From contig JAZHRO010000022.1 of NCBI GenBank assembly GCA_037157565.1, positions 186,001 through 250,000 of the forward strand: DNA of 64,000 nt, in the 5' to 3' direction. This document shows, piece after piece, positions 22,180 to 33,288 of the stretch. This DNA comes from Thalassia testudinum (lineage: Eukaryota; Streptophyta; Magnoliopsida; Alismatales; Hydrocharitaceae). Both the position numbers and the translations under genes were made by a program. Under the pieces are notes generated by a model. It saw nothing but the letters and a program-made list of their open reading frames with translations, did no database searches and was not told where the DNA came from. Every line of letters begins with the position of its first letter. The stretch's first letter is position 1.

Positions 22180-22597
22180 TACTCAGCGTTAGCTGACTAT
22201 GGATTTGTAACCTTATTCAGGTCAGGGAGTTGAGCAGCCAGCGCCACCGGCTGTGGAAGAAGCTGGGCCCAGTCGAGTCTAGCCTTAGTAGTTGACACTT
22301 TCTATTTCCATAGTGTTCTTTCAGTTGTAGGAGTGAACATTTTGATACATGTATTACTATTTCTGTTACGTTTTGTTCTACTTTCCACTGTTGTAGTTGT
22401 GATGGCATGTAATATTGTGAGACTTTTTGTTCTGTTTCCTTTACTTTCTTTTAGTTATTTCTACTTAGTTACATTGCTTATGTGGTTGTGGAATATTTTC
22501 TACTTTTAGTTATTTCTCGTTTTACGACTGGATCTTGGGATTTAGTCGAAGTGAGTTGATCTCAGATCCTGTAGAGAGCCAAAATCAAGTCATAACA
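22180..22597 (+). mobile_element. LTR family A/B/C, copy A, right part
   Basis: After the TAACC duplication this resumes with ACTCAGCGTTAGCTGAC and TTGAGCAGCCAGCG, matching 30841-30960 of copy B. It ends with GACTGGATCTTGGGATTTAGTCG and finally AAGTCATAACA. Copy B ends with the equivalent GGGTCGTTACA. The following five bases are GTAAA; a matching left flank could not be identified with confidence. Confidence 0.8.
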
Positions 22598-22668
22598 GTA
22601 AATTAAGTTGAAAGTGTTGGATAATTGGTCATCGGTAATGAAGGGAAGAACTCTCGGAGTTTACCCAC

Positions 22669-22767
22669 CTTGACAGAAGGGTCAGTGGAATCATCCAGCA
22701 CCTGAATCACTATCCGATTAACGGGCCACAAGAGGTTGCACGCAGCTCTAATGGAGAGCTGATAAAC
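22669..22767 (-). CDS. CSLA: CslA-type mannan synthase, exon 2
   Basis: The 33 codons read [20 protein letters not shown], then [13 protein letters not shown]. This is the segment carrying the DDSTD motif, the first catalytic Asp region of GT2-family glucomannan 4-beta-mannosyltransferases. It starts after a CAG acceptor and ends AAG before GTGGGT, a good donor. Phase matches exon 1 exactly (GAG to GTT). No exon 3 follows: 71 bases beyond the donor the LTR ending at 22597 begins. The remaining catalytic motifs (DxD, TED, QxxRW) are not found in the window. Confidence 0.9.
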
Positions 22768-22884
22768 CTGCATTCACCAATGCATGCAAGAGGGGCCCAA
22801 CTCATAAGTAGTGTTGACAGGGGAAATGAGAGAGAAGGAGCAAGGTGGGAATTAAGCGCATATATCTATATCGCAACCTCTCAC

Positions 22885-23220
22885 CTCCTTCTCGTTGTAC
22901 ATGGGGACCTGAACGAGTACCATTGGGTAGTCCAAGTTCTCACTCTCCTCGTCTCCACTCATGGGCTCCCACTTGTAGACCTTCTCAGGCTTCCTGTTGG
23001 TCAACCTCACGTACAGGCTTACGGCCCCCATGAAGAGCTTCTCGGTTATGTGCAACACGGACATGACCATGCACAGGAACACCATCACCCTCATCAAAGG
23101 AGCAAGCACCAGCATCCTCAAGCTAACCAGCCTAGATCTGAACCACTCGACCCACAAGCTCCATTTGACATCAGAGGCCACCGAGAGAGCCGAGAAGAAC
23201 TTGGTTGCTTCCAGATCCAT
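22885..23220 (-). CDS. CSLA: CslA-type mannan synthase, exon 1
   Basis: This encodes 112 residues from MDLEATKFF to MYNEKE. The product is a Golgi membrane enzyme that joins GDP-mannose (and GDP-glucose) into the mannan backbone of hemicellulose. The visible parts are a short N-terminus, a hydrophobic segment at residues 36-57 (VLAPLMRVMVFLCMVMSVL, the first membrane span of the family), the RKPEKVYKWEPM motif at 77-87 and the highly conserved YPMVLVQVPMYNE at 98-110. The ATG at 23220 gives the family-typical start; the frame is open upstream but has no better ATG. The donor GTGAGA follows GAG at 22885. Intron 1 is 117 bp with GT-AG ends. Reading is clean, without stops, so the 5' end of the gene looks intact, but only 145 codons are present out of about 520 usual for the family. 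Confidence 0.9.
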
Positions 23221-23325
23221 AGTTGAAAGCCAACACAAACCATTGTCAACAACAAAGCAAAAAGTAGCTATAGTATGGTAGGGAGAAAGGGATCACTATA
23301 TATATATATATATATATTGATCCTA
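23221..23325 (-). promoter_or_regulatory. Probable CslA 5' leader and TATA-rich promoter
   Basis: On the minus strand an uninterrupted AT dinucleotide run (23297-23319) lies about 80-100 bases upstream of the CslA start codon and could act as the TATA region. A (CT)-rich leader word (CCCTTTCTCCCTACC) follows. Role inferred from position only. Confidence 0.35.
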
Positions 23326-24865
23326 TCCACTAAGTACAATGCTTAAAAATAATTAAATGAGTATAACGTATCATCTATTGGGTGGAGATCCCACAATTAT
23401 AATAAATATCACCTATATCAACAAAAATGATTTTGCATTACACCATAAATAAAGGAAGTTGCTAAAATAATACAACTTAAATAAAAGAAATTAAAACAAC
23501 TTACTAAAAAAAGTATGCCCTAATATCCCAAAGAATTAACATTCTATAAATAGGTAATAAAGTAATTAATTATATCGAGAGATTTTGTATTACAAACATC
23601 ATTAATGGAAAAATAAAATCACATGAAAAGAAAAAGGAACGAATGCATAAATCTCGTCGTTGGAATCTTAAAAATAACATATTACAGAAGTTAGAAATAT
23701 AAAATTATTGTAATAAAAAAATATGTTATAATATCAAGAAGATGAGTTGTAACAATTGTACATAACTGTTGTAACAATTTAGATAAGTTTTGTAACCAAA
23801 TAATATATATGTTGTAAAGGATATATCACGACTAAAATAATATATTAAAAGATAATTAAATGTAAGGACATTTGCAATTATGTATTACATAAAGGAAATA
23901 CAAGTGAAAAACTAACTTGTAACACATGTTGAATTTGTATTACAAAATGTTTACCATAAGAAAAGTGTAAAAACTTGTATTACAAGTGAAAACAAACTTA
24001 TTTAAATACAATGAACTTGTATTACAATTATCTATTATAATTGAAATTTAAAAATTTATATTACAAGTGGAAAATTGAATTGCAGTATATATGAAACCTT
24101 GTAATACAAATTCGTTCAGGTAAGAATAGAGTTGTAATTAATATGATATGATTACTTTCCAATAATATTATAATATTTGATTAATTATATTCTAAATATG
24201 GTTTATGATTAGAGGTGTAATACAACTTGACATTTATGTGTATTAATATTTCTCACAAATATTATAATGATTGATTGAATGTATTCCATATACAAAGGAT
24301 GATTTTCCAAACTATCATTTGACATGTGCAATGATTTTCAAAAAAACAGAAAACATCATCCAACGGACATAACAAGAGGTTTTTTTTGAGAGTTTATGAG
24401 CATAATGCTTAATGGATATTTTTCCTATATATATGAAATGTATCTAGAGAGTACCATGCTCATTAATGTAAAAATAAGTACCTCTCATCTGTCATCACAT
24501 TCAACATCGCTAATAATGAAATCACCTTCCAAATCATTCGGTGATTTTGACGATAGTCACCGATAACAAATAAGTTCTGTGGTAATTTTTTTATCGAGAT
24601 ATATTTGGTAGAGAATATTAAATACCTTACATAATACTCATATAATTTATTTACTTCGTTACCACCATCATCGTCATTTTTCTTGATATACCAAATATCA
24701 TCAATACATCAATTACAACAATACACTCTATCATAAAAATAATTATATAAAAATATTATATTACAACACTAACTATCAATACATGGGACGGTTACTTTCA
24801 TATTTCATACACTATTAATTATAATATATAATTAATTATCACATGCTTACAACCGGCGCGCGCGG
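23326..24865. other. AT-rich intergenic DNA with TATTACAA repeats
   Basis: No gene is seen. The word CTTGTATTACAA or close variants recurs irregularly (near 23590, 23936, 23974, 24013, 24058, 24101), some in inverted orientation, giving many weak hairpins. This may be the distal promoter region of the CslA gene or simple AT-rich spacer. Confidence 0.5.
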
Positions 24866-24909
24866 GTGTATATATATATATGTGTGTGTGTGCGCGCGCG
24901 CGTGCGTAC
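24866..24909. repeat. 44-bp alternating purine-pyrimidine tract (GT/AT/GT/GC/GT)
   Basis: Every base from 24866 to 24909 alternates purine and pyrimidine, passing from GT through a TA block, a TG block and a CG block. CG and TG alternations favour left-handed Z-DNA, and the TA block favours melting or cruciform formation. Confidence 0.85.
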
Positions 24910-25160
24910 CAATGCTGGAGGAGTCATTCCCAATAGTTGCTCTCATGTTGGTCATTCCGTTGTCTTCCTCCTCCACAAAGGAGCTCTTGCAGAAGCGTTG
25001 AGGCGGCTGAGGGAGAAGAGAGCCCTCGGAGGCTGCTACGAATTCTCGCCAGTTGCGGCACCCCTTCCTCCACAACTGGCGAACGAAAGCATCTTAAGAT
25101 GTTAATGTATAATAGTAAAAGGACGACGATCGAAATAAATAGTTAAATAAATAAATAAAA

Positions 25161-25320
25161 GAAAGGAGAAAAACGTGCGAGTACTGAGGAGTGGGGAGGG
25201 GAAGAGTAATTGCCCACAGCCTGCGACTTTGCCGGCAAAACAGAAAGGAGAAAAACGTGCGGGTACTGGGGAGTGGGGAGAGGAAGAGGAATTGCCCACA
25301 GCCTGTGACCTTGCCGGCTG
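25161..25320. repeat. 82-bp tandem duplication
   Basis: GAAAGGAGAAAAACGTGC starts at 25161 and again at 25243. The two units share TTGCCCACAGCCTG and GCCGGC and differ at only a handful of positions, so the duplication is recent. Confidence 0.85.
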
Positions 25321-26065
25321 CTGTCAGCCGTCCTCATCTTCATGGCTAAGTTTGGAGTTTTTTTTTCCTTTTTTTTTTTAACGTAGGACTCGTATATCAC
25401 TCTGGGTCAACGGCTCTCTGGTCTAATTAAACCCCCACGAGATCCGTTCTCAACTGATCGATCGGTTATCTAAGATAAAATAAAGTGTGACAATATCGTA
25501 GGGATGAATAGAGAAGGGTGTTAATAAACGATGGATAAAATGATTGATATATTAGATGATATTGGTAAATATTTATTTAATATTTTAAAGTAGAAGTTGA
25601 GATTTTTATAATTTGATGAGAATGGTTAGAAATTATTATGTAAAAATTTATGTCCAAGTGATCGGTGTTATTTATTTAATATAAGAAAGTAAGATTTTAT
25701 ATAATTATATAATGAGTGTGATGTTAAGTAATGAGTTTTATTGAATACAATTGTTTGTATAGTGTTGTACACGTATATTATATTATATGTGTTAAGTAAT
25801 TATAAAAGATTCAGAAAGTCGATATGTAATATAAGATTAATTGATTTGGTCATCACATACAGAGTATATGATATGTAAATGAGTATATAATTTTATATTT
25901 TTTTATTTTAAAAGATATTAAATAATTAATCAACTTATAAATATTTATATTCTAATAAATAATACATAAATAATAAATATCAACATAGTCGTCCAACATA
26001 TAGTTTCACTTGTTCTAGTAATACTATTGCACTTATTGCTTAATCACCGATTATGACTTAAACAG

Positions 26066-26217
26066 GTTATCACTTTCACTATTAATGCTGCTGGGTCATC
26101 CAATATATGCTAGATAAGTTATCACTTTCACTATTAATGTTGTAAGGTCATCCGACATATGTTAGATAAATTATCACTTTCACTGTTAGTGCTGTAGAGT
26201 CATCCAATACATGGTTT
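26066..26217. repeat. 52-bp tandem repeat, three units
   Basis: TTATCACTTTCACT begins at 26067, 26119 and 26171, exactly 52 bases apart. Each unit continues with a GGTCATCC or AGTCATCC block. Partial, more diverged units flank the array on both sides (25990-26060 and 26218-26330). Confidence 0.85.
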
Positions 26218-26794
26218 CACTTGTTTAAGTAATTCTATCAAATTCAATGTCCAACCACTTATTATGACTTAGATAGGTCGTCACTTACTCTATTAATGTT
26301 CATTTGCTACGGAATGATCCAATATATGGTTCAAGAGTGATGATCGAAAGAAGCAAAAAGTTTTTGCCTGGAAAACATTTTGTGTACATCGAAGTGTACA
26401 CACATAACTCTCCCCATTATTAAAAAAGGGGGTCATGTACTTAGACTATGTCATGTGTGTTTAGACAATATCATGTGACCTATGAGTGGGTGTACAAATC
26501 GATGTACTAATCAATGTTCGTGTATCATTATCCTTTGTGCTTATGGCACATCCAATCATATATGTGTCATGTGAATTCCTTTTCTGGAAGCTTTTAGGAT
26601 CTAGATTGGACCATTAATTTCGATCATCTCTTGAACAAGTGTGCTTAAAATTTCATTTAACTTGTTAATAAAGATGAAAATTTTCCTCGATAGGCAATGA
26701 TTTTTCATGCTTTTCATGTAACACATTCTGGATCAAATAATTACCTCAGGAGATAAGGAGACTTGTTGAAAGAAAAAAAAAAAGAGTCCGACCT

Positions 26795-27394
26795 TGATGG
26801 GCCTTGGGAGCTAACGTCAAGGCCCCCGGAGGTCATCAAAGAATTCATTTGACGTTGAAAACATAATGTAGCCACAAACAAGTAATCACAAGTAAGAGAC
26901 ATGAGATTGGTAACCTAGTTCCACCACAGGAGGTGTACGTATGGGGGCAAAGCAAGACTCCCATAAAATCCACTAGAAATGGTAGTATTACAATCTTTCG
27001 GAGTTTCTCTCTCTCGGATTGCATTACATGGATCACTCTTGGGGAGAGCCTCGAATCCTGTTGCTTGGGGGTGCATGGAGTGAGCCCCGAAGGGTCTCCC
27101 TTCTCTATTTATAATACAAGTGTCTTGTAATACCCGGAGAAGATCTTATGAGATCTTTTGACCAGATATGACGCCTGACAAGGTGTGAGTTTGATCAGGT
27201 TATTTATTGCAGTTGTCATTGCCATCATTTATTGAGGGCGTGGCCTTGCTATCTTTTTCCACCACCTCTCTGAATTTGGTAAAACCGGGTCCTTAGGCGG
27301 GTCGGGCTTGTTCAAATCTGACAAGATGTAGACAGACTGGGATCTAAGGGCCGATTGTGCTTTACTCCACGAGGGTTATTTTTGTCCTACATCA
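26795..27394 (+). mobile_element. Short LTR, family F, copy 1
   Basis: Ends are TGATGGGCCTTGG and GTCCTACATCA (600 bp). It is homologous to 33289-33889 throughout, including the CATAATGTAGCCACAAACAAG block and the AAAATCCACTAGAAATGG block. No target duplication is evident (GACCT on the left, TAAGT on the right). A TATA-like CTATTTATAAT lies at about 27103. Confidence 0.65.
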
Positions 27395-27933
27395 TAAGTC
27401 TCGACTCTCATAGCCCGGTTGTGTCGACTCAAGAGTATACTTCTTTTTTACCCTCGCACCGAGGTCACCCTTGCCCCCAGCAGCTATCACTTGGTAGTGG
27501 TGGGGGATAGGTGCTTCAATGCCCTCGCTCACCTCATGAGGAGAGGAGGGTAGGTGCTTGCATGCCCCCGCTTGCCCGCTCGCCTCCTGAGGGAGGGAAG
27601 GGGAGGGGCTTCGATTGTCCCCGCTCGCCACTTGAGGGAGGGAAGGGGAGGTCATTCGGGAACCGTCTCCTGAAAAATCAAGTGATTAGTAAGATATAAA
27701 TTTCAATAGAAGTGTGGGAATTTAGTTTTCGACTTCAAACTCGATCTCAACTCATTATTCGCACTAGCGGGACTGGAGTACCCAGGTACTCCCCAGGTCC
27801 TTAAGAGGTAGCTTACAGTAGGATGCCAAGGTTCCTCGCACATTGTCGATGTTCTCATGGGCCCAGGGTTCACTCTAGTTGGGGTACCTGCTGGTAGCCT
27901 ATCCCGTGCGGGTGGTGTGTGCCTGTTGGGAAC
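27395..27933. repeat. Unclassified repeat related to 31440-31720
   Basis: From about 27700 the blocks CTCAACTCATTATTCG, GACTGGAGTACC, CCAAGGTTCCTCGCACA and TATCCCGTGCGGGTGGT recur in the same order at 31500-31650. Between 27500 and 27660 a (CCTCCTGAGGGAGGGAAGGGGAGG)-like unit repeats two to three times. No coding capacity is recognised. Confidence 0.5.
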
Positions 27934-28497
27934 TGATGAGCCTCTGAAGGCCACCAAAAGATTTGTTAACGTAGGAAGTGTTACTTAGCCACTAATCATC
28001 CGTTACATAGGAGGGTAGAGAGGCGATCAACAAGCATACACAGAGGAAAACCAGGGTTTGGTGACCTAGTTTCACCACATGGGGTGTATGTTCAGGGGGA
28101 GAACAATGCTCCCAACTATGCACTATAATTCTCGTGATATTACATGATAGCACACGATTTCGCTCACTCTCTCAGAGCGGAGGCCTTTGCTTCTAAGGGC
28201 CTCCTTCTCTATTTATAATGGGGGGGAAACCCCACTTGATGGGCTCTGGTATCCCTAATTGCCAAGCTACATGGTAACCATTAGGGTGTAGGTAGTCAAG
28301 CCTATATTATCGTATCTTCTGCCCATGCTGCACTGAATCTTTTTGTCAGGCTAGGCGGATTCTGGTTGGGATCCGGCTGGCTTGAGGTGGGGCAGGCTGA
28401 GTCGGTTCCGCCTGCCTGCCCTGTAGTTGGGCAGCTGGATCTTCTATCGGGTCATGTGCAGAGTTTTGGATCCGAGAGCCATTTTTGTCCCCCATCA
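27934..28497 (+). mobile_element. Short solo LTR, family F, copy 2
   Basis: Ends are TGATGAGCC and TTGTCCCCCATCA, 564 bp, flanked by GGAAC (27929-27933) and GGAAT (28498-28502), a 5-bp duplication with one change. It is clearly related to copies 1 and 3 (CACCACA..GGTGTATG.T and GGGCCTCC.TTCTCTATTTATAAT blocks) but more diverged. Confidence 0.7.
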
Positions 28498-28553
28498 GGA
28501 ATGCGAGGGAGTTTTTCAGCCCAGCATATCTGCAGGTGGGTGGGGAGGCAAGC

Positions 28554-31247
28554 TGTAACGAGCGCGTGCCCCAGACGCCTTTTAAGACGTCTGGGAGGTG
28601 GCCCAGACGTCTGTCAAGACGTCTGGGATCACATCCAGACGTCTGACCAGACGTCCGGGATAGTTTACAGACGTCTGGCGAACAGTTATGCTCGCACGGG
28701 ATATTCGTCTGCGCGCCTGTGCGCGCAGACCTGCGATTCTGCCTCTTTCTCTGCAGCTGCAGGCGGCTGCGACCGCCTTCTCTCTCCTCTCCGCGCGGCG
28801 TTAAAAGGGGGGCGCGCCTCCCCTCCCGTCTCCACCATCTTCCTCCTTCTTCTCCTGCCTGTGCGCGAGAGCGAGCGGACGCGAGGGCGCAGCGGCAGCG
28901 GCAGCCGCAGTAGGCGCGGAGGAGCTGCGGCGTGCGAGGGCGGGGCTCTGCCGTGAGGGCGAGCTCGCCGGGAGCGGCTTGGCCGGCCGGCGGAGGGCGC
29001 AGGGGGGCGCAGAGCGTCGCGGAGAGGGACCTGCTGCGGGCGGAGCAGCGGACGCGCGAGGTGCGACGCGGGCGGCGTCGCGAGCGGAGGCCGAGCAAGG
29101 TTCTGATTCTGGAAAAATTTCCAGAATCAGACGTCTGGATTGATATCCAGACGGCAGGGTCGACGTCTGTGAGATCATACAGACGTCTGAAAGGTGAGTT
29201 TCCGCTTTCTCCTTCCTTCTTGTCGACTGACCGTACTGAGGGAGGGGGGTTGGCTGTGCGCAGGTTCACTGATTCGCCATCCCTTGCGAATCAGACGTCT
29301 GGAAGTTGTACCAGACGGCGGGAGTGGCCCCCAGACGTCCGGAGGGACCATCGGACGTCTGGGATCTAGGCAGACGTCCCCACAGACTTCTGGACGTCCG
29401 GGGAACCAAGCCGAACAGGTAATTCTCTGATCCACCGTTTAAGACGTCTGGAAGGAGTTCCAGACGTCTGATTTTGCACAGTATTGTCTTTCTCGACCCG
29501 TTTAGGACCCGTTTGGGCTCCGTTTTCCGCGATTCGAGTTGCGTTCGTTTCAGAATTTATTTCTCTACCCGCCTACAGTAGCTATACACTGTTTTGAGAC
29601 ACTCCTTGTGTTTGATCCTTGTGATAGGACCTCGTTCGGTTGCAGTCTTGAGAGTCGCGGAGGCGCGCGGGATTCCCGATCACGCCCCCATTACTCCCGT
29701 TGTACCTGGTAGAGTGGTTTTAAGTATTAATAAAATCTGTTAAAGTATGGAACCATAACTAGAACCTAGGGCTTGCATGAATCCTAGGAATGAGAAATAT
29801 ATGGAATGATAGCTCCTAGGTGTTGCATGAATCCTAGGGCCGGAAAACTAGATTGTATGATAGATCCTAGGATATGGCATGAATCCTAGGATGGAAAAAC
29901 TAGTGGAATGTATATTACTGCAGTCTTGGAAAAATGGAAAGGAATATATAAAGCTGCCTGTAAATTTAATTAACAGCTGCCTGTTATGAATAAAGAAACA
30001 TGTTTGAGATCATGGAATTTGAGCACGTGAATCTGGAAAGTGAAACATATGATGTTCTGAAATAAAGAGCTGGAACCCTACGGGGAGTTAGGAGTGGAAC
30101 TCCTGGAAAGAAAAAGGAATGGAACTGAGATGTAGTTTGTACTGTCTCTTGGGTACGCAGTACCAAGGGAAGTACCTGTACCTGTTTAGTGCAGAGTGGG
30201 GCCAGCCGCCCCAGGGACCCGGGGTTAGGATTGGCCGCTCTGTACCGACTTGCTGGCCCTCGTGTACGTAGTACCGAGGAGAGCTAGTAGTGTTAGGAGA
30301 GTACTAGCTACCCCACGGGCCCCGGGGTTCTGCTAGCCTCCTTCACCGACTTGTTAGGCCCACTAGGGCAAACCAGGGTAGTCAGGCGAGGGTGCGCGGA
30401 CTGTGGAGGGGCAAGGCCCCGGTTTGGTTACTGTGGAGGGGTTGGACCCCTGTTACTGAGAGGGCTCTGCCCTGGTTCCGTGCTGTGCTTTGGGCGCACC
30501 CGTTAACGGAAACGACTGACCGCGTGCCAGTGCGGGCTAGCTACCTGTGCGTTTATCGCGCGTGCCGTAGTCACCGTTACGTCTGTCAGTGACCTTGGGG
30601 TGGTTGACTGAGGGTAGGATCACCACGGGGGACTCTCCCGGCCAGGAGAGCACCACGTGCTACTTCTACTTTTGGAAAAGACTGCAATCAAGATCGTCCC
30701 ACGAGGACATCCGAGATCAAGTAAAGGATCTGAGAAGTAAATGAAATAGTGAGAAAAATTGAAAGATGTAAATAAAGGAAGTAATAGAACATAACAGCTA
30801 CTGTACACTCTACTGTTGCCTTTAGTTAGTTTGCCACTCTACTCAGCGTTTTGCTGACGTGTTACACTCGTTACCTTTTTCAGGACCAGGTGTTGAGCAG
30901 CCAGGGTTGGCGGCTGCAGAGGACGCTGGGCCGAGTAGGGTCCAGTAGAGTTACCACAGCTTTGTACCCCTTTTTGTTTCTGTTCTAGTGACTAGATTCT
31001 GTTTCCGCTGTACCTTCTTTACCTGCAGTTTTTGTTATATGATAAATGTTGTTTTACTGTTGTGGTGGTGCCTACTGTAGTAGTTTCTTTCCTTACTGCT
31101 GTACTCTTACTGTTAGTTATATTCATGCTGAATGTGGTTTATTTTACTGTCTTTTGGTTACTTCCTCGTTGGACGACTGGGTCTTGGGATTAGTCGAGTC
31201 GGTCCGGTTCTCGTGTCTCGTAGGGACTCGGGAATCGGGTCGTTACA
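28554..31247 (+). mobile_element. Solo LTR of family A/B/C, copy B
   Basis: It begins TGTAACGAGC and ends GGGTCGTTACA, with inverted terminal TGTAACG/CGTTACA words. It is flanked by a perfect 5-bp duplication CAAGC (28549-28553 and 31248-31252). The length is 2694 bp with no internal domain, so it is a solo LTR. A promoter-like TTAAAAGG lies at about 28801. AGACGTCT-type motifs occur at 28570-28680 and 29120-29470. The two CCAGCCGCCCC / CCGACTTG blocks near 30200-30360 are an internal duplication. Frames at 28346-29369 are GC-rich LTR DNA. Confidence 0.9.
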
Positions 31248-31252
31248 CAAGC

Positions 31253-33288
31253 GGTATAGAAATTATGCAAAAATAAATCTCTATTTAATGAAATAGGAGA
31301 ATTTACTTATCTTTTCATAAAATGAGTGGAGCATCGTTTCCACCATAAGGCAACCTTTTCGGGCCATCATGGCGAGGCGACCATGGTCAGGAGGAGAGAT
31401 CTTAGCAGGCAGATCTCCCTTTTTTTTTATTTGAAAGTAAACCACCCGATTGAGCATGGTCAGGAGGCTATAACAAGTAGGGATTCATTCCCCGACTTTA
31501 ACTTGGTCTCAACCCACTATCCGTCCTGACGAGACTTGAGTACCGGGCTTTCCCGCCAAGGTTCCTCACACGGGACCGACGCTCGTAGGGGGCTTGGAGT
31601 TTGCGTTGGCTTGGTACCTGTTGGCAACTTATCCCGTGCGGGTGGTTTATGCTTATGCGGAACCTTAGGGGTATTTATTGTGCCAACATTCATTCAAGTT
31701 AGGTGTGGAGATCATTTCCAGCCGTAGGCAATAAGGTCTCACAAGCGGGAGGAGGCTTCGGCAAAGAAAAAATATGTTGGCCGGATGCCTCAATTGGAAG
31801 GTGAGAGCAGGTAGCCAAAAGATGCCTTCCTTTTATCCATCCAAATTGTTTCGCCAAGTGGATGGCAATTTGCCATCGCACCCCACCCCCACCCCCCCCC
31901 CCCCCCCCACCACTGTTTTTTTTTTTTTTAAATGGTGGCAGGGGCTAGTGCTCATGGATGTCCGCCTGATCTACCGACTACCATCAAGTGGGTGAGGAAA
32001 TTGGATGCTATTCTAGGCAAGCTATGGCATGGGATAATTCTCCATCCATTCCATTCTCTATCTCTCTCTCTCTCTCTCTCTCTATAAGAAGCAGGCGAAC
32101 ATGATGGCTCCAACATTCCCCTTTTTTGTCCTTTCCCCCCCGCCCATTTTTTTTAAAGAAAAAGGGGAAACATTGTTGGTTGAGGCTTCACGGCCTTTCT
32201 CTTCTGATAGTGGGAGAGAGTCAAGGAGGATGAGCCTTTTGTCCTCAGGCTCAATCCCCTAACATGGAGGCGGATGAGCCCTTTAGATGGGGAAAAATTC
32301 AGGCAACCTTGTCCAGGTGGCCCCCATGAGTGGAGAACACCCTTACTGGATCCCCTTGAGGGACACAAGGTCGGGGGCGCTAATGAGGGCTCGGAGGCGG
32401 AGGAGTTTGCTACCGGGCATGGAGCCGGAGGAGCCATGCAGCGTTGTCGGTGCTTGCTATTAGGCTCACTTTCGGACGAGGAGCGAGAGGAGCTCGTTGC
32501 TGGGAGTAGAGTCGAGCTTACAGCCGAGCTCACTTTTAGATGAGAAGCGGGAGGAGCTGTGTGGTGTTGCTGATGCTCGCTACTGGGCATGAAGCCAGGT
32601 GAGGAGCAGGAGGAGCTGTGTGGTGTTGCTGATGCTCGCTACTGGGCATGGAGCCGGGCGAGGAGCGGGAAGAGCTTACTACCAGGTGTGGAGCCAAAGG
32701 AGCCATGCAATGTTGCCGGTGCTCGCTGCCTGACGCGAGGCCAGGTGAGGAATGGGAGGAGCTCGCTGCCAGGCTCACTTCCAAACAAGGAGCAGGAGGA
32801 GAAAGCTGTGAGCTTCATGCCTTGGCAAGCATTTGCGCAGCGAATGTTGGAGAGTCTTGGCATGGGCTGAAAGACTCACCATCACGGGCAAGGTGCATTG
32901 TATGTAATGAGGTGATGGGACACTTGCCTGCCGGGAGAGGCTATCCTTGCAATGACTTCTTCCATCCTTTTTTCTTCCTTTTTTTCTATCTTCATCAACT
33001 CTCTTTGATGTCCCTTAAGAGAGCACATAAGGAGGGGAACCCGCCTGCAAGGGGCATTTGATGGTGATGGGACACCCACCTGCAAGGAGGGGCTGTCCTT
33101 GCAGCTAACTCTTTCTCTCATTTTTTAAGGAGGATGCACCCGTGGTTGGCAAGAGGAGCTGGTTATGCCTTCTCGTAGGCAGAGAGGCTGAGGTGGGGCA
33201 CTGTGGAGGTGCTTCCCTCTAGCGACTAGATGCTTGGAAGAGTATGGCATTTTTTTTTTTTTTGACATTTTCCACAGATGGTGTCATT
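31253..33288. other. Unclassified repeat-rich DNA
   Basis: This includes the copy of the 27700 repeat (31440-31720), a C-run followed by a T-run (31882-31931), a (TC)n run at about 32059-32083, and the minisatellite below. Long open frames between 32153 and 33061 come from the minisatellite and show no known domain. Confidence 0.45.
32380..32800. repeat. Degenerate minisatellite of about 59 bp
   Basis: GAGGAGCTGTGTGGTGTTGCTGATGC occupies 32551 and again 32610 onward, a 59-base period with near identity. Looser units (GAGGAGCGxGAGGAGCTCG..GCTGGG, GGGCATGGAGCCGG) extend to both sides for about seven in all. The period is not a multiple of three, so the array does not encode a periodic protein. 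Confidence 0.75.

Larger units (their letters stand above)
24910..26794. other. Intergenic DNA, no gene recognised
   Basis: The first 180 bases have normal base composition and are open on both strands, but no domain is recognisable. The rest is AT-rich with the tandem repeats at 25161-25318 and 26066-26217. Confidence 0.45.

Noticed and set aside
24839..25075. Possible host exon (78 residues, minus strand)
   Set aside because: Half of the frame is the simple alternating tract, no domain is recognisable, and the plus strand is open as well.
28346..29369. 307-residue minus-strand frame as a gene
   Set aside because: It crosses from one LTR (27934-28497) into another (starting at 28554), so it cannot be one ancestral gene.
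32153..33061. Gly/Glu/Ser-rich frames as repeat proteins
   Set aside because: The underlying 59-bp repeat changes frame each unit, so no consistent peptide repeat is encoded.
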